Positions 43,794 through 52,234 of a stretch of DNA of 64,000 bases are shown in pieces (within the stretch, counting starts at the first letter, position 1; each line of letters opens with the position of its first letter). Position numbers and translations under genes: made by a program. The notes under the pieces are model-generated. The model saw only the letters and a program-made list of their open reading frames with translations, was not told the DNA's origin and did no database searches. The DNA lies in contig NZ_CAKAKH010000001.1 in the NCBI RefSeq assembly GCF_916618885.1, forward strand, positions 186,001-250,000, in the 5' to 3' direction. The stretch is from Marinilactibacillus sp. Marseille-P9653. Lineage in GTDB: Bacteria > Bacillota > Bacilli > Lactobacillales > Carnobacteriaceae_A.

Positions 43794-45287
43794 ATGTACA
43801 CGGTTGTTTTAGTGGACGATGAACCGATTGTAAGAGAAGGCATGGCGTATATTATTGATTGGAAAAAAGAAGGGTTTCAAATTATCGATTCTGTAGATAA
43901 TGGTGTAGCAGGACTGGATGTTATTGAAGAAAAAAAGCCAGATCTAGTGATCACAGATATTAGAATGCCAGGATTAAATGGTCTAGAGATGGTCGAAGCA
44001 GCAAAAAAGCGTCAACTACATTCGAAATTCATTGTATTATCGGGCTATTCAGATTTTGAGTATGCACAAAAATCTGTGTCCTTAGGGGCGCTCCATTATT
44101 TACTGAAGCCAATCGATGATGTGCAGCTCACAGAAATTTTGAGAAAAATCAAATCGCAAATTGAAGAAGAGCAAACGAGAAAGACAGAACGTACACATGT
44201 AGAGAAATACTTGTTTGCAAATCAATTATTCTCTTACATCATGTATAGAGAAAAAGCATTTGATCTAAGTCTCTTAAATCGATATCAGACATTTCGATTG
44301 ATGAAAATTTCTAGTAGTGAAGCCCGTGTCGATCTGCAGGTGCTGTTGGATTTTGAAAAAACATTGATTGGAGAAGAACACTTTTATACGTATACTGATG
44401 GCAGAACAATCTTATTGCTGATCTGTAGCGAAGAACAGCATCAATTCGAGCGTGTCGTGAGACGTTTCAGCGAAGTAGAAAGTGTTCAGTTGAAGATCAG
44501 CTCAGTGACCGAAAAAAGTGAAGAACTGCCGGTCCTTTATGACGAAATCAGAGGACTGGATAACTTATCTTATATTTTTCCGAATGAACAAATACTACTC
44601 AGCTCTCTTTTAAAAAAGAAAGCGGCTTATCCACTCTCGGTCAATCAGTTACTGACAAAACTCAAAAAAGCGATCAAAGATAACAATAAAAAACAAATCG
44701 AGAGCGTATTAGATGAATGTGTCGCGTTCTTTCAACATTCAAACAAATCAGTTGAAGAAGTTAAAAGAGATTGGTCATATATTTTTATTGAATGTGTTGA
44801 ATTTCTAGAAGAAAGTATGCATAAACCAGTCAAGGAAATTGAAAAAGATAAAATCTTATCTATTATCTGGAAAGAGTCTTCTATTGACCAGACAGCTCAC
44901 TTCTTGAAATTCACTTTCTACGATTTTGGCAGATTTTTCTACGAAGCTTTCGAAAAACAAGATATCGTAGAAGAGATCAAACGATATACAAGGAAAAATT
45001 ATCATTTAAATTTGAATTTAAAAGAATTGGCACAATATTTTAACTACAGTCAATCTTATTTAGGGAAGAAATTCAAAGCAGATATGAAAGTCAGTTACCA
45101 TGACTATCTGGATACAATCAGACTTAATAAAGCGAAGCAGTTTCTAGAAGAAGGTTCACTGTACGTTTACGAAATTGCCAAGATGGTTGGGTATTCCAAT
45201 TATGATTATTTCCATAAGAAATTCAAAAAACAGTTTGGGGTTAGTCCAAAAGGCTACCAGAAAAACCAGCAGGAGGAAGTTGAATGA
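43794..45287 (+). CDS. AraC-type response regulator, YesN type
   Basis: The 497-residue protein has an N-terminal receiver (1-125) with the acidic pair VDDEP and the phospho-accepting Asp in LVITDIRMPGLNG (near residue 55), a poorly conserved middle region, and a C-terminal AraC double helix-turn-helix (about 400-495, LNLKELAQYFNYSQSYLGKK and IAKMVGYSNYDYFHKKFKKQ). It should activate the xyloglucan genes when the kinase detects oligosaccharide. GGAGG precedes the ATG. Its stop overlaps the next start (ATGA). Confidence 0.92.
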   Translation: MYTVVLVDDEPIVREGMAYIIDWKKEGFQIIDSVDNGVAGLDVIEEKKPDLVITDIRMPGLNGLEMVEAAKKRQLHSKFIVLSGYSDFEYAQKSVSLGALHYLLKPIDDVQLTEILRKIKSQIEEEQTRKTERTHVEKYLFANQLFSYIMYREKAFDLSLLNRYQTFRLMKISSSEARVDLQVLLDFEKTLIGEEHFYTYTDGRTILLLICSEEQHQFERVVRRFSEVESVQLKISSVTEKSEELPVLYDEIRGLDNLSYIFPNEQILLSSLLKKKAAYPLSVNQLLTKLKKAIKDNNKKQIESVLDECVAFFQHSNKSVEEVKRDWSYIFIECVEFLEESMHKPVKEIEKDKILSIIWKESSIDQTAHFLKFTFYDFGRFFYEAFEKQDIVEEIKRYTRKNYHLNLNLKELAQYFNYSQSYLGKKFKADMKVSYHDYLDTIRLNKAKQFLEEGSLYVYEIAKMVGYSNYDYFHKKFKKQFGVSPKGYQKNQQEEVE

Positions 45288-45949
45288 AAGAGAAAAGTTC
45301 CACAGACACACTTTTTTATAAGGTTACTCAGCACATCTACTACTTTTTATTAACGAATGCCTATTTTCTAGTCAGCAATACACTGATCCTACTGGCGCTT
45401 ATTCTATTACCGCTGAGTATTTCTAATGTACTCATTTACGGGGTGGCACTGATTCCAACTGGTGCGAGCTTGACTGCGCTTTTTTATGCGATGGGGAAAC
45501 TCTACAGAGAAAAGACGATTCAGCCCACAAAGGACTACTGGAAAGCCTACCTAGATAACTTCAAGGAAAGCACGAAGTATTGGTTGATTATGATTGCTTT
45601 ACTTATCGTTTTAAGCGTAGATATCTTATACGTACTAGAACGCGGGTGGATTTTTTTAACGGTCGTTAGCTTGATTGTATTAGCGATTATGATGGTGACC
45701 ATGATTTATGCTTTCTCAATTCTAGCGCGCTTTGAAGTGACCACTAAAAATCTTATGATTTTTTCCATCCTACTACTCTTCAGAAATAAACTAAACTCAC
45801 TGTCTTTATTGTTTTTACTTGTCGCTTTTATAGTGATCCTTTATGGATTCGCTGGCTATGCGCTATTGTGCTTGTTTGCGATCGCCAGCTATTACTTTAT
45901 GCGAAGCAATCATAAAGTACTGGAAAAGCTGATGCATGATTTTCAATGA
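45284..45949 (+). CDS. DUF624 (YesL-like) membrane protein
   Basis: The 221-residue protein has five predicted helices and the DUF624 N-terminal pattern FLLTNAYFLVSNTLILLALI. It overlaps the response regulator gene by four bases, so it is translated with it. The same three-gene arrangement (YesL, YesM, YesN) occurs in pectin-degradation loci of Bacillus. Its molecular role is unknown. It resembles the protein at 10065-10790. GGAGG lies within the end of the upstream gene. Confidence 0.75.
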   Translation: MKEKSSTDTLFYKVTQHIYYFLLTNAYFLVSNTLILLALILLPLSISNVLIYGVALIPTGASLTALFYAMGKLYREKTIQPTKDYWKAYLDNFKESTKYWLIMIALLIVLSVDILYVLERGWIFLTVVSLIVLAIMMVTMIYAFSILARFEVTTKNLMIFSILLLFRNKLNSLSLLFLLVAFIVILYGFAGYALLCLFAIASYYFMRSNHKVLEKLMHDFQ

Positions 45950-45965
45950 GTTGAATAGGTTATCC

Positions 45966-46006
45966 GTAAAAAATGGTTACTTTTTGATAAAGTGTCCATT
46001 TTTTAC
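45966..46006 (+). terminator. Hairpin after the two-component genes
   Basis: GTAAAAAATGG (45966-45976) pairs perfectly with CCATTTTTTAC (45996-46006). The T run is inside the stem's right arm, so it can terminate in both directions. Confidence 0.65.
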
Positions 46007-46037
46007 TATGTTGAGGGCTGAATAGTACTATATTAAT

Positions 46038-46051
46038 TGTAAGCGTTATCA
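46038..46051. promoter_or_regulatory. cre (CcpA) site before the LplABC-type operon
   Basis: TGTAAGCGTTATCA matches the cre consensus TGWAARCGNTNWCA at all 14 positions. It lies 43 bases before the first importer gene and should give catabolite repression of import and of the enzymes downstream. Confidence 0.85.
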
Positions 46052-46093
46052 ATTATTATAAGGATAAGAAATAAAACAAAGAGGGTGGTATAG

Positions 46094-47074
46094 ATGGAAT
46101 CTTCCAAAGTAATGGACGTGGAGAAGCAGGGATTGGTCAAATCTAGGCCAAGAAAAATACCGAAAAAAAGAATTACATGGGCAGCTATTAAACGACAAAA
46201 ACTATTAATCTTAATGACCTTACCATTTGTTATCTGGTTATTGATTTTCGCTTATACACCACTGATTGGGTGGTTGGTAGCCTTTCAGGAATACAGACCG
46301 CAAAACGGATTTTTCGGATCTGATTGGGTAGGGCTCAAGCAATTCACGGCACTATTCAATGACTCACTATTTTACACAGCATTAAAAAACACATTAGGCA
46401 TGGGTGGATTAGGACTCATATTCGGAACAGGTACAGCTATCTCGTTTTCTCTATTACTGAATGAATTAAGATTTTCAAGGTTCAAAAAGTTCACACAAAC
46501 AATTTCCTATTTACCACATTTCGTATCTTGGGTTGTTGTAGCAAACTTAGTCACAACCGTTCTAGCCAATACAGGTGTCGTCAATGAGCTATTACAATTC
46601 TTAAACATTACAAGTTCGCCCATTAACTTTATGGCTAAACCGAATATGTTCTGGGGAATTGTAACAGGTGCAGATGTTTGGAAGTCAACAGGCTGGAATG
46701 CCATCATTTACTTATCAGCGATGACAAGTATTGATCAGGAAATGTACGAAGCCGCTCATGTGGATGGGGCAAGTCGTCTCCAGAAAATGTGGCACATCAC
46801 GTTACCATCAATAAAAGGGATTATCGTGATTCTGATGATTATGAATATCGGAAATGTTATCAATATCGGATTTGAACGACAAATGCTTTTAGGAAATAAC
46901 ATTGTAGCAGATGCAGCGATTGTTATCGAAAAATATGCGTTAGATTACGGTATCGGAATGTTTAGGTACTCTTACGGTACAGCGATTGGGATCTTCAAAT
47001 CTGTTATCTCTATTGCCTTGATTTTCACCTTTAATTCAATTGCTAAGAAAACCAGCGACATTTCAATTATGTAG
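46094..47074 (+). CDS. Oligosaccharide ABC transporter permease, LplB type
   Basis: The 326-residue permease has a long basic N-terminus (1-35), six predicted helices and the family pattern LMTLPFVIWLLIFAYTPLIG with the EAA loop MYEAAHVDGASRLQKMWHIT. LplB-type permeases import plant cell-wall oligosaccharides in Gram-positive bacteria. GAGGGTGG precedes the ATG. First gene behind the cre site; the partner permease follows after 14 bases. No ATPase is encoded. Confidence 0.9.
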   Translation: MESSKVMDVEKQGLVKSRPRKIPKKRITWAAIKRQKLLILMTLPFVIWLLIFAYTPLIGWLVAFQEYRPQNGFFGSDWVGLKQFTALFNDSLFYTALKNTLGMGGLGLIFGTGTAISFSLLLNELRFSRFKKFTQTISYLPHFVSWVVVANLVTTVLANTGVVNELLQFLNITSSPINFMAKPNMFWGIVTGADVWKSTGWNAIIYLSAMTSIDQEMYEAAHVDGASRLQKMWHITLPSIKGIIVILMIMNIGNVINIGFERQMLLGNNIVADAAIVIEKYALDYGIGMFRYSYGTAIGIFKSVISIALIFTFNSIAKKTSDISIM

Positions 47075-47088
47075 AAAGGAGGGTCAAT

Positions 47089-48021
47089 ATGGATACACCA
47101 ATGAAAAAAGTTGTGACAAAGAAAAAGAAGAAAAAATGGAGCGACCGCGCAACCCCACTAGATTATGCGATTGCAGTACTGATGGTTATCGTTGTCATCG
47201 TGACACTTTATCCTTTCCTACACGTACTTGCAATTTCTTTCAATAGTTCTGTAGATACAGCAAGAGGGGGGCTAACGATTTTCCCGAGAGAATTCACTTT
47301 ACAGAATTATCGGGAGGTATTTGGTTCTAATAATAATCTATTGATTGCGTTTAGGAATTCCGTATTAAGAACCGTTCTTGGAACGATTTCAGCAACATTT
47401 TGTTGTGCGGTATTAGCCTATATTTTAAGTAGAAAAAGCTATGTATTAAGAAGACCACTGGGTATTCTACTTGTTTTAACGATGTATGTAAGTGGAGGCT
47501 TGATTCCAACTTACTTGGTTATTAGAGGTTTAGGGCTGGTCAATACATTTTCTGTATACATTATCCCAGGACTAATTAATGCTTTCAATGTCATAGTGAT
47601 AAGATCCTTTATTGATGGCTTACCAGAAGCACTGGAAGAATCCGCTAAAATGGATGGCGCAAACGAGATTACAATTTTCTCTAAAATCATCATGCCGCTT
47701 TGTGTACCAGTACTTGCGACCGTTGCCTTGTTCGTAGCTGTTGGGCAGTGGAATAACTGGTTCGATACTTATCTTTATGCAGGGGCCAATGTCAATTTGA
47801 CAACCTTGCAGTATGAATTGATGCAGATTCTGAACAATGCCTCTTCTATGAGAGCCGCGGATGTTAGTGGTCTAAGTCAAACAGGAGGAACCGCCATACG
47901 AGTCAATCCTGAATCCATTAGAATGGCCATCACGATCATCGTAACCTTCCCGATTGTCTGTGTATATCCATTCCTCCAGAAATACTTCGTATCTGGACTA
48001 ACGCTTGGCGCAGTAAAATAA
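47089..48021 (+). CDS. Oligosaccharide ABC transporter permease, LplC/YtcP type
   Basis: The 310-residue permease has a Lys-rich N-terminus, six predicted helices, TLYPFLHVLAISFNSSVDTA after helix 1 and the EAA loop LEESAKMDGANEITIFSKII. It ends KYFVSGLTLGAVK, the common ending of LplC proteins. AAGGAGG precedes the ATG. It forms the channel with the LplB-type protein. Confidence 0.92.
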   Translation: MDTPMKKVVTKKKKKKWSDRATPLDYAIAVLMVIVVIVTLYPFLHVLAISFNSSVDTARGGLTIFPREFTLQNYREVFGSNNNLLIAFRNSVLRTVLGTISATFCCAVLAYILSRKSYVLRRPLGILLVLTMYVSGGLIPTYLVIRGLGLVNTFSVYIIPGLINAFNVIVIRSFIDGLPEALEESAKMDGANEITIFSKIIMPLCVPVLATVALFVAVGQWNNWFDTYLYAGANVNLTTLQYELMQILNNASSMRAADVSGLSQTGGTAIRVNPESIRMAITIIVTFPIVCVYPFLQKYFVSGLTLGAVK

Positions 48022-48071
48022 TCAATGAGCTTGAGCAGTTTTAAAAAAGAAGAGGAAAAGAGGAGAAAATA

Positions 48072-49748
48072 ATGAAAGCACTTACGTTAAAAAGCACAAT
48101 TATGTTGTCCAGTTTATTCTTGTTAGCAGCTTGTGGTAATGGTAACAGTGATGGTGAAGGCAATTCAGGATCAGCTGATGGTGATGATGACGTACTGACA
48201 CTCACTATGTTCAGTGCAGATATGAGTCAAAATGACCCATTCGATAATGCTGTGGCACAAGAAATTCTTGAAAAAACAGGTGTGAAACTCGAATTTTCTT
48301 ATCCAGTTGGGGGAGATGACCAAGAAGCTGTTGCACTGATGATTGCCAGTGGGGATTATCCAGACTTGATTTATGGAAAAGGGGGAATCAATCAACTAAT
48401 TGATTCTGGTGGTGTGATTCCTTTAGAAGATATGATCGAAGAAAAGGGAGACAATATTAAAGCCATGTACGGCGATCAGTTAGATCGTTTAAGACGTAGT
48501 TCAGATGATCCAAGTATTTACCATGTAGGAACTGCTGGTGTTGAAAATATGTATCTAGAAACAAGTGGTACTTTGAGACTTCAAATGGAAGTTTTAAAGG
48601 AGCTTGGTTATCCAGAAATCAATACGCTTGAAGATTACGAAAATGCCTTAACAGAATATATAGAAATGCATCCAACTAATGAAGAAGGCGAACCATGGAT
48701 TCCACTGTCTCTTTCTGGTAGTGACTGGCGTTGGTTGATTACAGTTGGAGATCCAGCAAGTGCAGTAGGCGGTATTGAAGGTGATGGTCAATGGTATGTA
48801 GCAGATGACGGAGAAGCAACGTATAAATTCCAGCGTCCAGAGTTAAAACAATACTTTGAATGGTTGAACGGCATGAATGCGAAGGGCATGTTGGATGAAG
48901 AGTCATTCACACATACAAATGACACATACGTATCTAAACTTTCTTCTGGTAATGTACTTGGTATTGCCGATCAGGACTGGAACTTCACAGAAGCAGAAGC
49001 AGCACTCAGAGCAGATGAAGATGAGTGGTCTTTATGGGCACCACTACCTGTAGGTTTGGACGAAGATACTGAAGTTCAAACATTGAAAGATTATGGCTTC
49101 ACAGGGATGACAGGTGTGTCTATTACATCTGGATCAGAACATCAAGAAGAAGCTTTTGAGTTCTTAGATTGGTTTGCAACAGAAGAAGCTCAGATCTTAA
49201 TGAACTGGGGTGTTGAAGGCGTCCATTATGAAATCGTAGACGGCAAACGCGTTCAATTAGAAGAAGACCTTAAAAATGCTCAAACGAATCCAAACTATTC
49301 AATCGAATCAGGAGTTGGAGCTTATATCCACCCGTTCCCACAATGGGGTTCTGCAGCAGAAGATTCTAACGGACAAACAATCGGTAGAATGGGCGCAGAT
49401 GACATTATCGCACAGTATTCTGAACCTGAAAAAGAAGCACTGGAAGGATATGGGGTTGATCTTTGGGTAGATTTATTCCCAGCAACTGAAGACCTTGAAA
49501 CACCGAAACATGGTCGTGCTTGGGAGATCGCTTTACCGACAGGAAGTAACGTTAATGTGATTCAACAAAGAGCAGATGACTACACAACTCAAAAAATCAC
49601 AGAAGCTATCCTAGCAAATCCAGCAGATTTTGATGGTATCTGGGAAGAAATGCAAGCTGAATTGGAATCAATGGGTATTGAAGATGCAAATGCTGAAATG
49701 ACGGAAATCATTAGAGGTAGACTAGAACTATGGGGAGAAACTGAATAA
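48072..49748 (+). CDS. Oligosaccharide-binding lipoprotein, LplA/YtcQ type
   Basis: The 558-residue lipoprotein has a lipobox (LFLLAACG, Cys near residue 22) and a Gly/Ser/Asp spacer. The long solute-binding domain is typical of the LplA group, which binds larger oligosaccharides. Markers are EILEKTGVKLEFSYPVGGDD, LMIASGDYPDLIYG and FEFLDWFATEEAQILMNWGV. In this locus the ligand is most likely a xyloglucan oligosaccharide released by the anchored GH5. AGAGGAG precedes the ATG. A strong hairpin follows, before the enzyme genes. Confidence 0.9.
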   Translation: MKALTLKSTIMLSSLFLLAACGNGNSDGEGNSGSADGDDDVLTLTMFSADMSQNDPFDNAVAQEILEKTGVKLEFSYPVGGDDQEAVALMIASGDYPDLIYGKGGINQLIDSGGVIPLEDMIEEKGDNIKAMYGDQLDRLRRSSDDPSIYHVGTAGVENMYLETSGTLRLQMEVLKELGYPEINTLEDYENALTEYIEMHPTNEEGEPWIPLSLSGSDWRWLITVGDPASAVGGIEGDGQWYVADDGEATYKFQRPELKQYFEWLNGMNAKGMLDEESFTHTNDTYVSKLSSGNVLGIADQDWNFTEAEAALRADEDEWSLWAPLPVGLDEDTEVQTLKDYGFTGMTGVSITSGSEHQEEAFEFLDWFATEEAQILMNWGVEGVHYEIVDGKRVQLEEDLKNAQTNPNYSIESGVGAYIHPFPQWGSAAEDSNGQTIGRMGADDIIAQYSEPEKEALEGYGVDLWVDLFPATEDLETPKHGRAWEIALPTGSNVNVIQQRADDYTTQKITEAILANPADFDGIWEEMQAELESMGIEDANAEMTEIIRGRLELWGETE

Positions 49749-49760
49749 CTTGTTCAACCA

Positions 49761-49817
49761 GATGAAAAGTATATATCCTCCTTTTATAGGAACATATACT
49801 TTTCATCTCTTTTTTTA
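49761..49817 (+). terminator. Terminator/attenuator between binding protein and enzyme genes
   Basis: GATGAAAAGTATAT (49761-49774) pairs with ATATACTTTTCATC (49794-49807), followed by a run of T. The ROK gene starts 25 bases later without a clear new promoter, so partial read-through is likely. Confidence 0.8.
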
Positions 49818-49841
49818 TCAGACTGTGAAGGAGCATGAACG

Positions 49842-50753
49842 ATGGCCTATATTTGTTTTGACATCGGTGGTACCAACTGTAAGCACGCTTTAATCAATGA
49901 TAAGGGCGATATTTTAAAACAAGGATTTTTTCCAACAATTCATACTAATACAGAAAATTTTGTCGCATCGATGGTTAATCAGATCCTCTTGTATGAAAAA
50001 ACAAAGACCATTCAAGGAGTAGGCGTGAGTATTCCTGGCGTAGTGGAAAGAGGTACAGGGAAACTGATTACAGCTGGAGCAATTTTACATTTGTATGGAA
50101 AAAACATACAAGAATTGTTGCTTCAGTACATATCGTATCCAATTTTTGTGGAGAACGATGCAAAATGTGCATTAATGGCTGAGCTAACATTTGGTGCAGC
50201 CGAAGGACTGAGAGATGTTGTCTTGATGACCGTAGGGACAGGAATCGGAGGCGCCGTTGCTTATGACCAAAATATTTTGTATGGAAATGAGTACAAAATC
50301 GGAGAGTTTGGCATGATGCGTATGGGGATTGACCAACACCCCGACAAAACGATGCATGAATACGCTTCTACTGCCGCTTTGATTCGAGAATATAAAGCAC
50401 TGAAAAATGTTTCACAAGAAACATTGGTGGATGCTCGAACGATTTTAGAAGAGATGAATACGGATAATGAAGTTAACGCGCTCGTTGATCGCTGGACGTA
50501 TTACCTAGCGACAGGCCTATTCAATGTTTCAGTCTCGTTTAATCCACAAAGAATCGTTATCGGCGGTGGGATTAGTGCGAATCCTAAACTGCTTCCAATC
50601 CTCAAAAAGCAATTGGAAAAAAATATTCACTGGGATGACCACCGCACAGAAATCGAAACAGCAGTTTATAGAAACGATGCGGGTATTATTGGAGCGTGGA
50701 TCTTTTTAATAGATAAAATCAATACAAAAATAAGCGAAGAAAAAGGAGCCTAA
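49842..50753 (+). CDS. ROK-family sugar kinase, BglK-like (probable beta-glucoside kinase)
   Basis: The 303-residue kinase has the ATP phosphate loop FDIGGTNCKHALIND, the catalytic Asp in FVENDAKCALMAE (near residue 105) and MTVGTGIGGAV. The zinc motif with three Cys found in most ROK glucokinases and repressors is absent; after GEFG the sequence reads MMRMGIDQHPDKTMHEYAST. This zinc-free form, together with GAILHLYGKNIQELL, resembles BglK, which phosphorylates cellobiose and other beta-glucosides at the non-reducing glucose using ATP. The next gene, one base away, encodes a GH1 enzyme with phosphate-binding residues, which supports this role. A simple hexokinase role is the alternative. GAAGGAG precedes the ATG. 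Confidence 0.75.
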   Translation: MAYICFDIGGTNCKHALINDKGDILKQGFFPTIHTNTENFVASMVNQILLYEKTKTIQGVGVSIPGVVERGTGKLITAGAILHLYGKNIQELLLQYISYPIFVENDAKCALMAELTFGAAEGLRDVVLMTVGTGIGGAVAYDQNILYGNEYKIGEFGMMRMGIDQHPDKTMHEYASTAALIREYKALKNVSQETLVDARTILEEMNTDNEVNALVDRWTYYLATGLFNVSVSFNPQRIVIGGGISANPKLLPILKKQLEKNIHWDDHRTEIETAVYRNDAGIIGAWIFLIDKINTKISEEKGA

Positions 50754-50754
50754 C

Positions 50755-52224
50755 ATGTATCAAGAGAAACTAGATGCATTCCCGTCATCTTTTTTATGGG
50801 GAGCAGCTTCGGCGGCTTACCAGATAGAAGGGGCGTATGATACAGATGGAAAGGGACCGTCTATCTGGGATGAATTCACTAAAATAGAAGGCAAGACGTA
50901 CGAAGGTACCAATGGAGATGTGGCAATCGATCACTACAACCGCTACAAAGAAGACGTCAAACTGATGACGGATATGGGATTAAAAGCTTACCGTTTCTCC
51001 GTGTCATGGGCTAGAATATTGCCGGATGGAGAAGGTCAGGTTAACGAAGAAGGATTAGCTTTCTACGAAAATCTAGTAGATGAACTGAACAAATACGGAA
51101 TTGAACCGGTGTTGACTTTATATCACTGGGATTTACCGCTTGCACTTCAAGAAAAATATAATGGCTGGGAATCTAGAGAGACGATTTCGGCTTTCAAAGA
51201 ATATTGTAAAGTGCTTTATGAACGATTAGGAGAAAAGGTGCGTTATTGGGTTACTTTTAATGAACAGAATGTCTTTACAAGCATGGGCTATAGATGGGCA
51301 ACACATCCGCCAAATGTAACGGATACGAAGCGGATGTTTGAAGCCAATCACATTATCAATCTGGCGAATGCAGAAGCTATTGTTTTATTCAAAGAAATGG
51401 TTTCTAATGGAAAGATTGGTCCAAGCTTCGGTTACGGCCCGGTTTATCCACTGACTGCAGATCCAAGTGATGTGCTAGCAGCAGAAAATGCGCATGAATT
51501 TAGCAATAGTTGGTGGCTAGATGTTTATTGTAAAGGGAGATATCCAGTAGCGGTCTTCAAACAGCTGGAGCGCAAAGGTATCGCACCGACTGTAACACCA
51601 GAAGACAAGGAACTACTAAAAAAAGCAAAACCAGACTTTCTTGGAATCAATTATTATCACGGTGGAACGGTTAAGCAGAATAAGATTGAAAAGCCTGCGC
51701 AGGATAATGAACAGGATAAGAAATTCTCGTCAACGGATCCTTACTTGATGCAACCAAAAGAAGAACAATCGCAAAGTCCTGAGATTCCAATGTATCAATC
51801 ACTTGATAATCCATATCTTGAAAAAACAGAATGGGGCTGGGAAATCGATCCAGTTGGTTTCCGTTTAGCACTTAGACAAGTTTACGCAAGATATGGCCTT
51901 CCGATTTTCGTAACAGAGAACGGCTTAGGTGCAAAGGATATGCTGACAGAAGAAGGCGAGATCAATGACGATTACCGCATTGATTACCTTAATCAACACG
52001 TTGTCGAGATGAAAAAAGCCATTACAGATGGCGTAGAAATGATTGGCTATTGTGCTTGGTCGTTCACGGATCTACTAAGCTGGTTGAATGGCTACAAGAA
52101 ACGCTATGGTTTTGTTTTCGTCAACCGAACAGAACAAGATGAAAAAGATTTGAAGAGAATACCGAAGAAAAGCTATTTCTGGTACAAAGATGTCATCGAA
52201 CAAAATGGCGAAAATATAAAATAG
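50755..52224 (+). CDS. GH1 6-phospho-beta-glucosidase (by signature)
   Basis: The 489-residue enzyme has the GH1 start FLWGAASAAYQIEGAYDTDG, the acid/base Glu in VTFNEQNVFTSMG (near 165) and the nucleophile Glu in IFVTENGLGAKD (near 387). The aglycone/glycone loop reads SWLNGYKKRYGF: the Ser, the Lys at +7 and the Tyr at +9 are the phosphate-binding residues of 6-phospho-beta-glycosidases, whereas enzymes for unphosphorylated sugars have Glu at the Ser position. PTS genes, which normally supply phosphorylated substrates, are absent; the adjacent ROK kinase could supply them. NEQ replaces the usual NEP. An acidic insertion (about 305-350) is unusual. AAAGGAG lies before the ATG. Confidence 0.8.
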   Translation: MYQEKLDAFPSSFLWGAASAAYQIEGAYDTDGKGPSIWDEFTKIEGKTYEGTNGDVAIDHYNRYKEDVKLMTDMGLKAYRFSVSWARILPDGEGQVNEEGLAFYENLVDELNKYGIEPVLTLYHWDLPLALQEKYNGWESRETISAFKEYCKVLYERLGEKVRYWVTFNEQNVFTSMGYRWATHPPNVTDTKRMFEANHIINLANAEAIVLFKEMVSNGKIGPSFGYGPVYPLTADPSDVLAAENAHEFSNSWWLDVYCKGRYPVAVFKQLERKGIAPTVTPEDKELLKKAKPDFLGINYYHGGTVKQNKIEKPAQDNEQDKKFSSTDPYLMQPKEEQSQSPEIPMYQSLDNPYLEKTEWGWEIDPVGFRLALRQVYARYGLPIFVTENGLGAKDMLTEEGEINDDYRIDYLNQHVVEMKKAITDGVEMIGYCAWSFTDLLSWLNGYKKRYGFVFVNRTEQDEKDLKRIPKKSYFWYKDVIEQNGENIK

Positions 52225-52234
52225 GAGTGACAGG

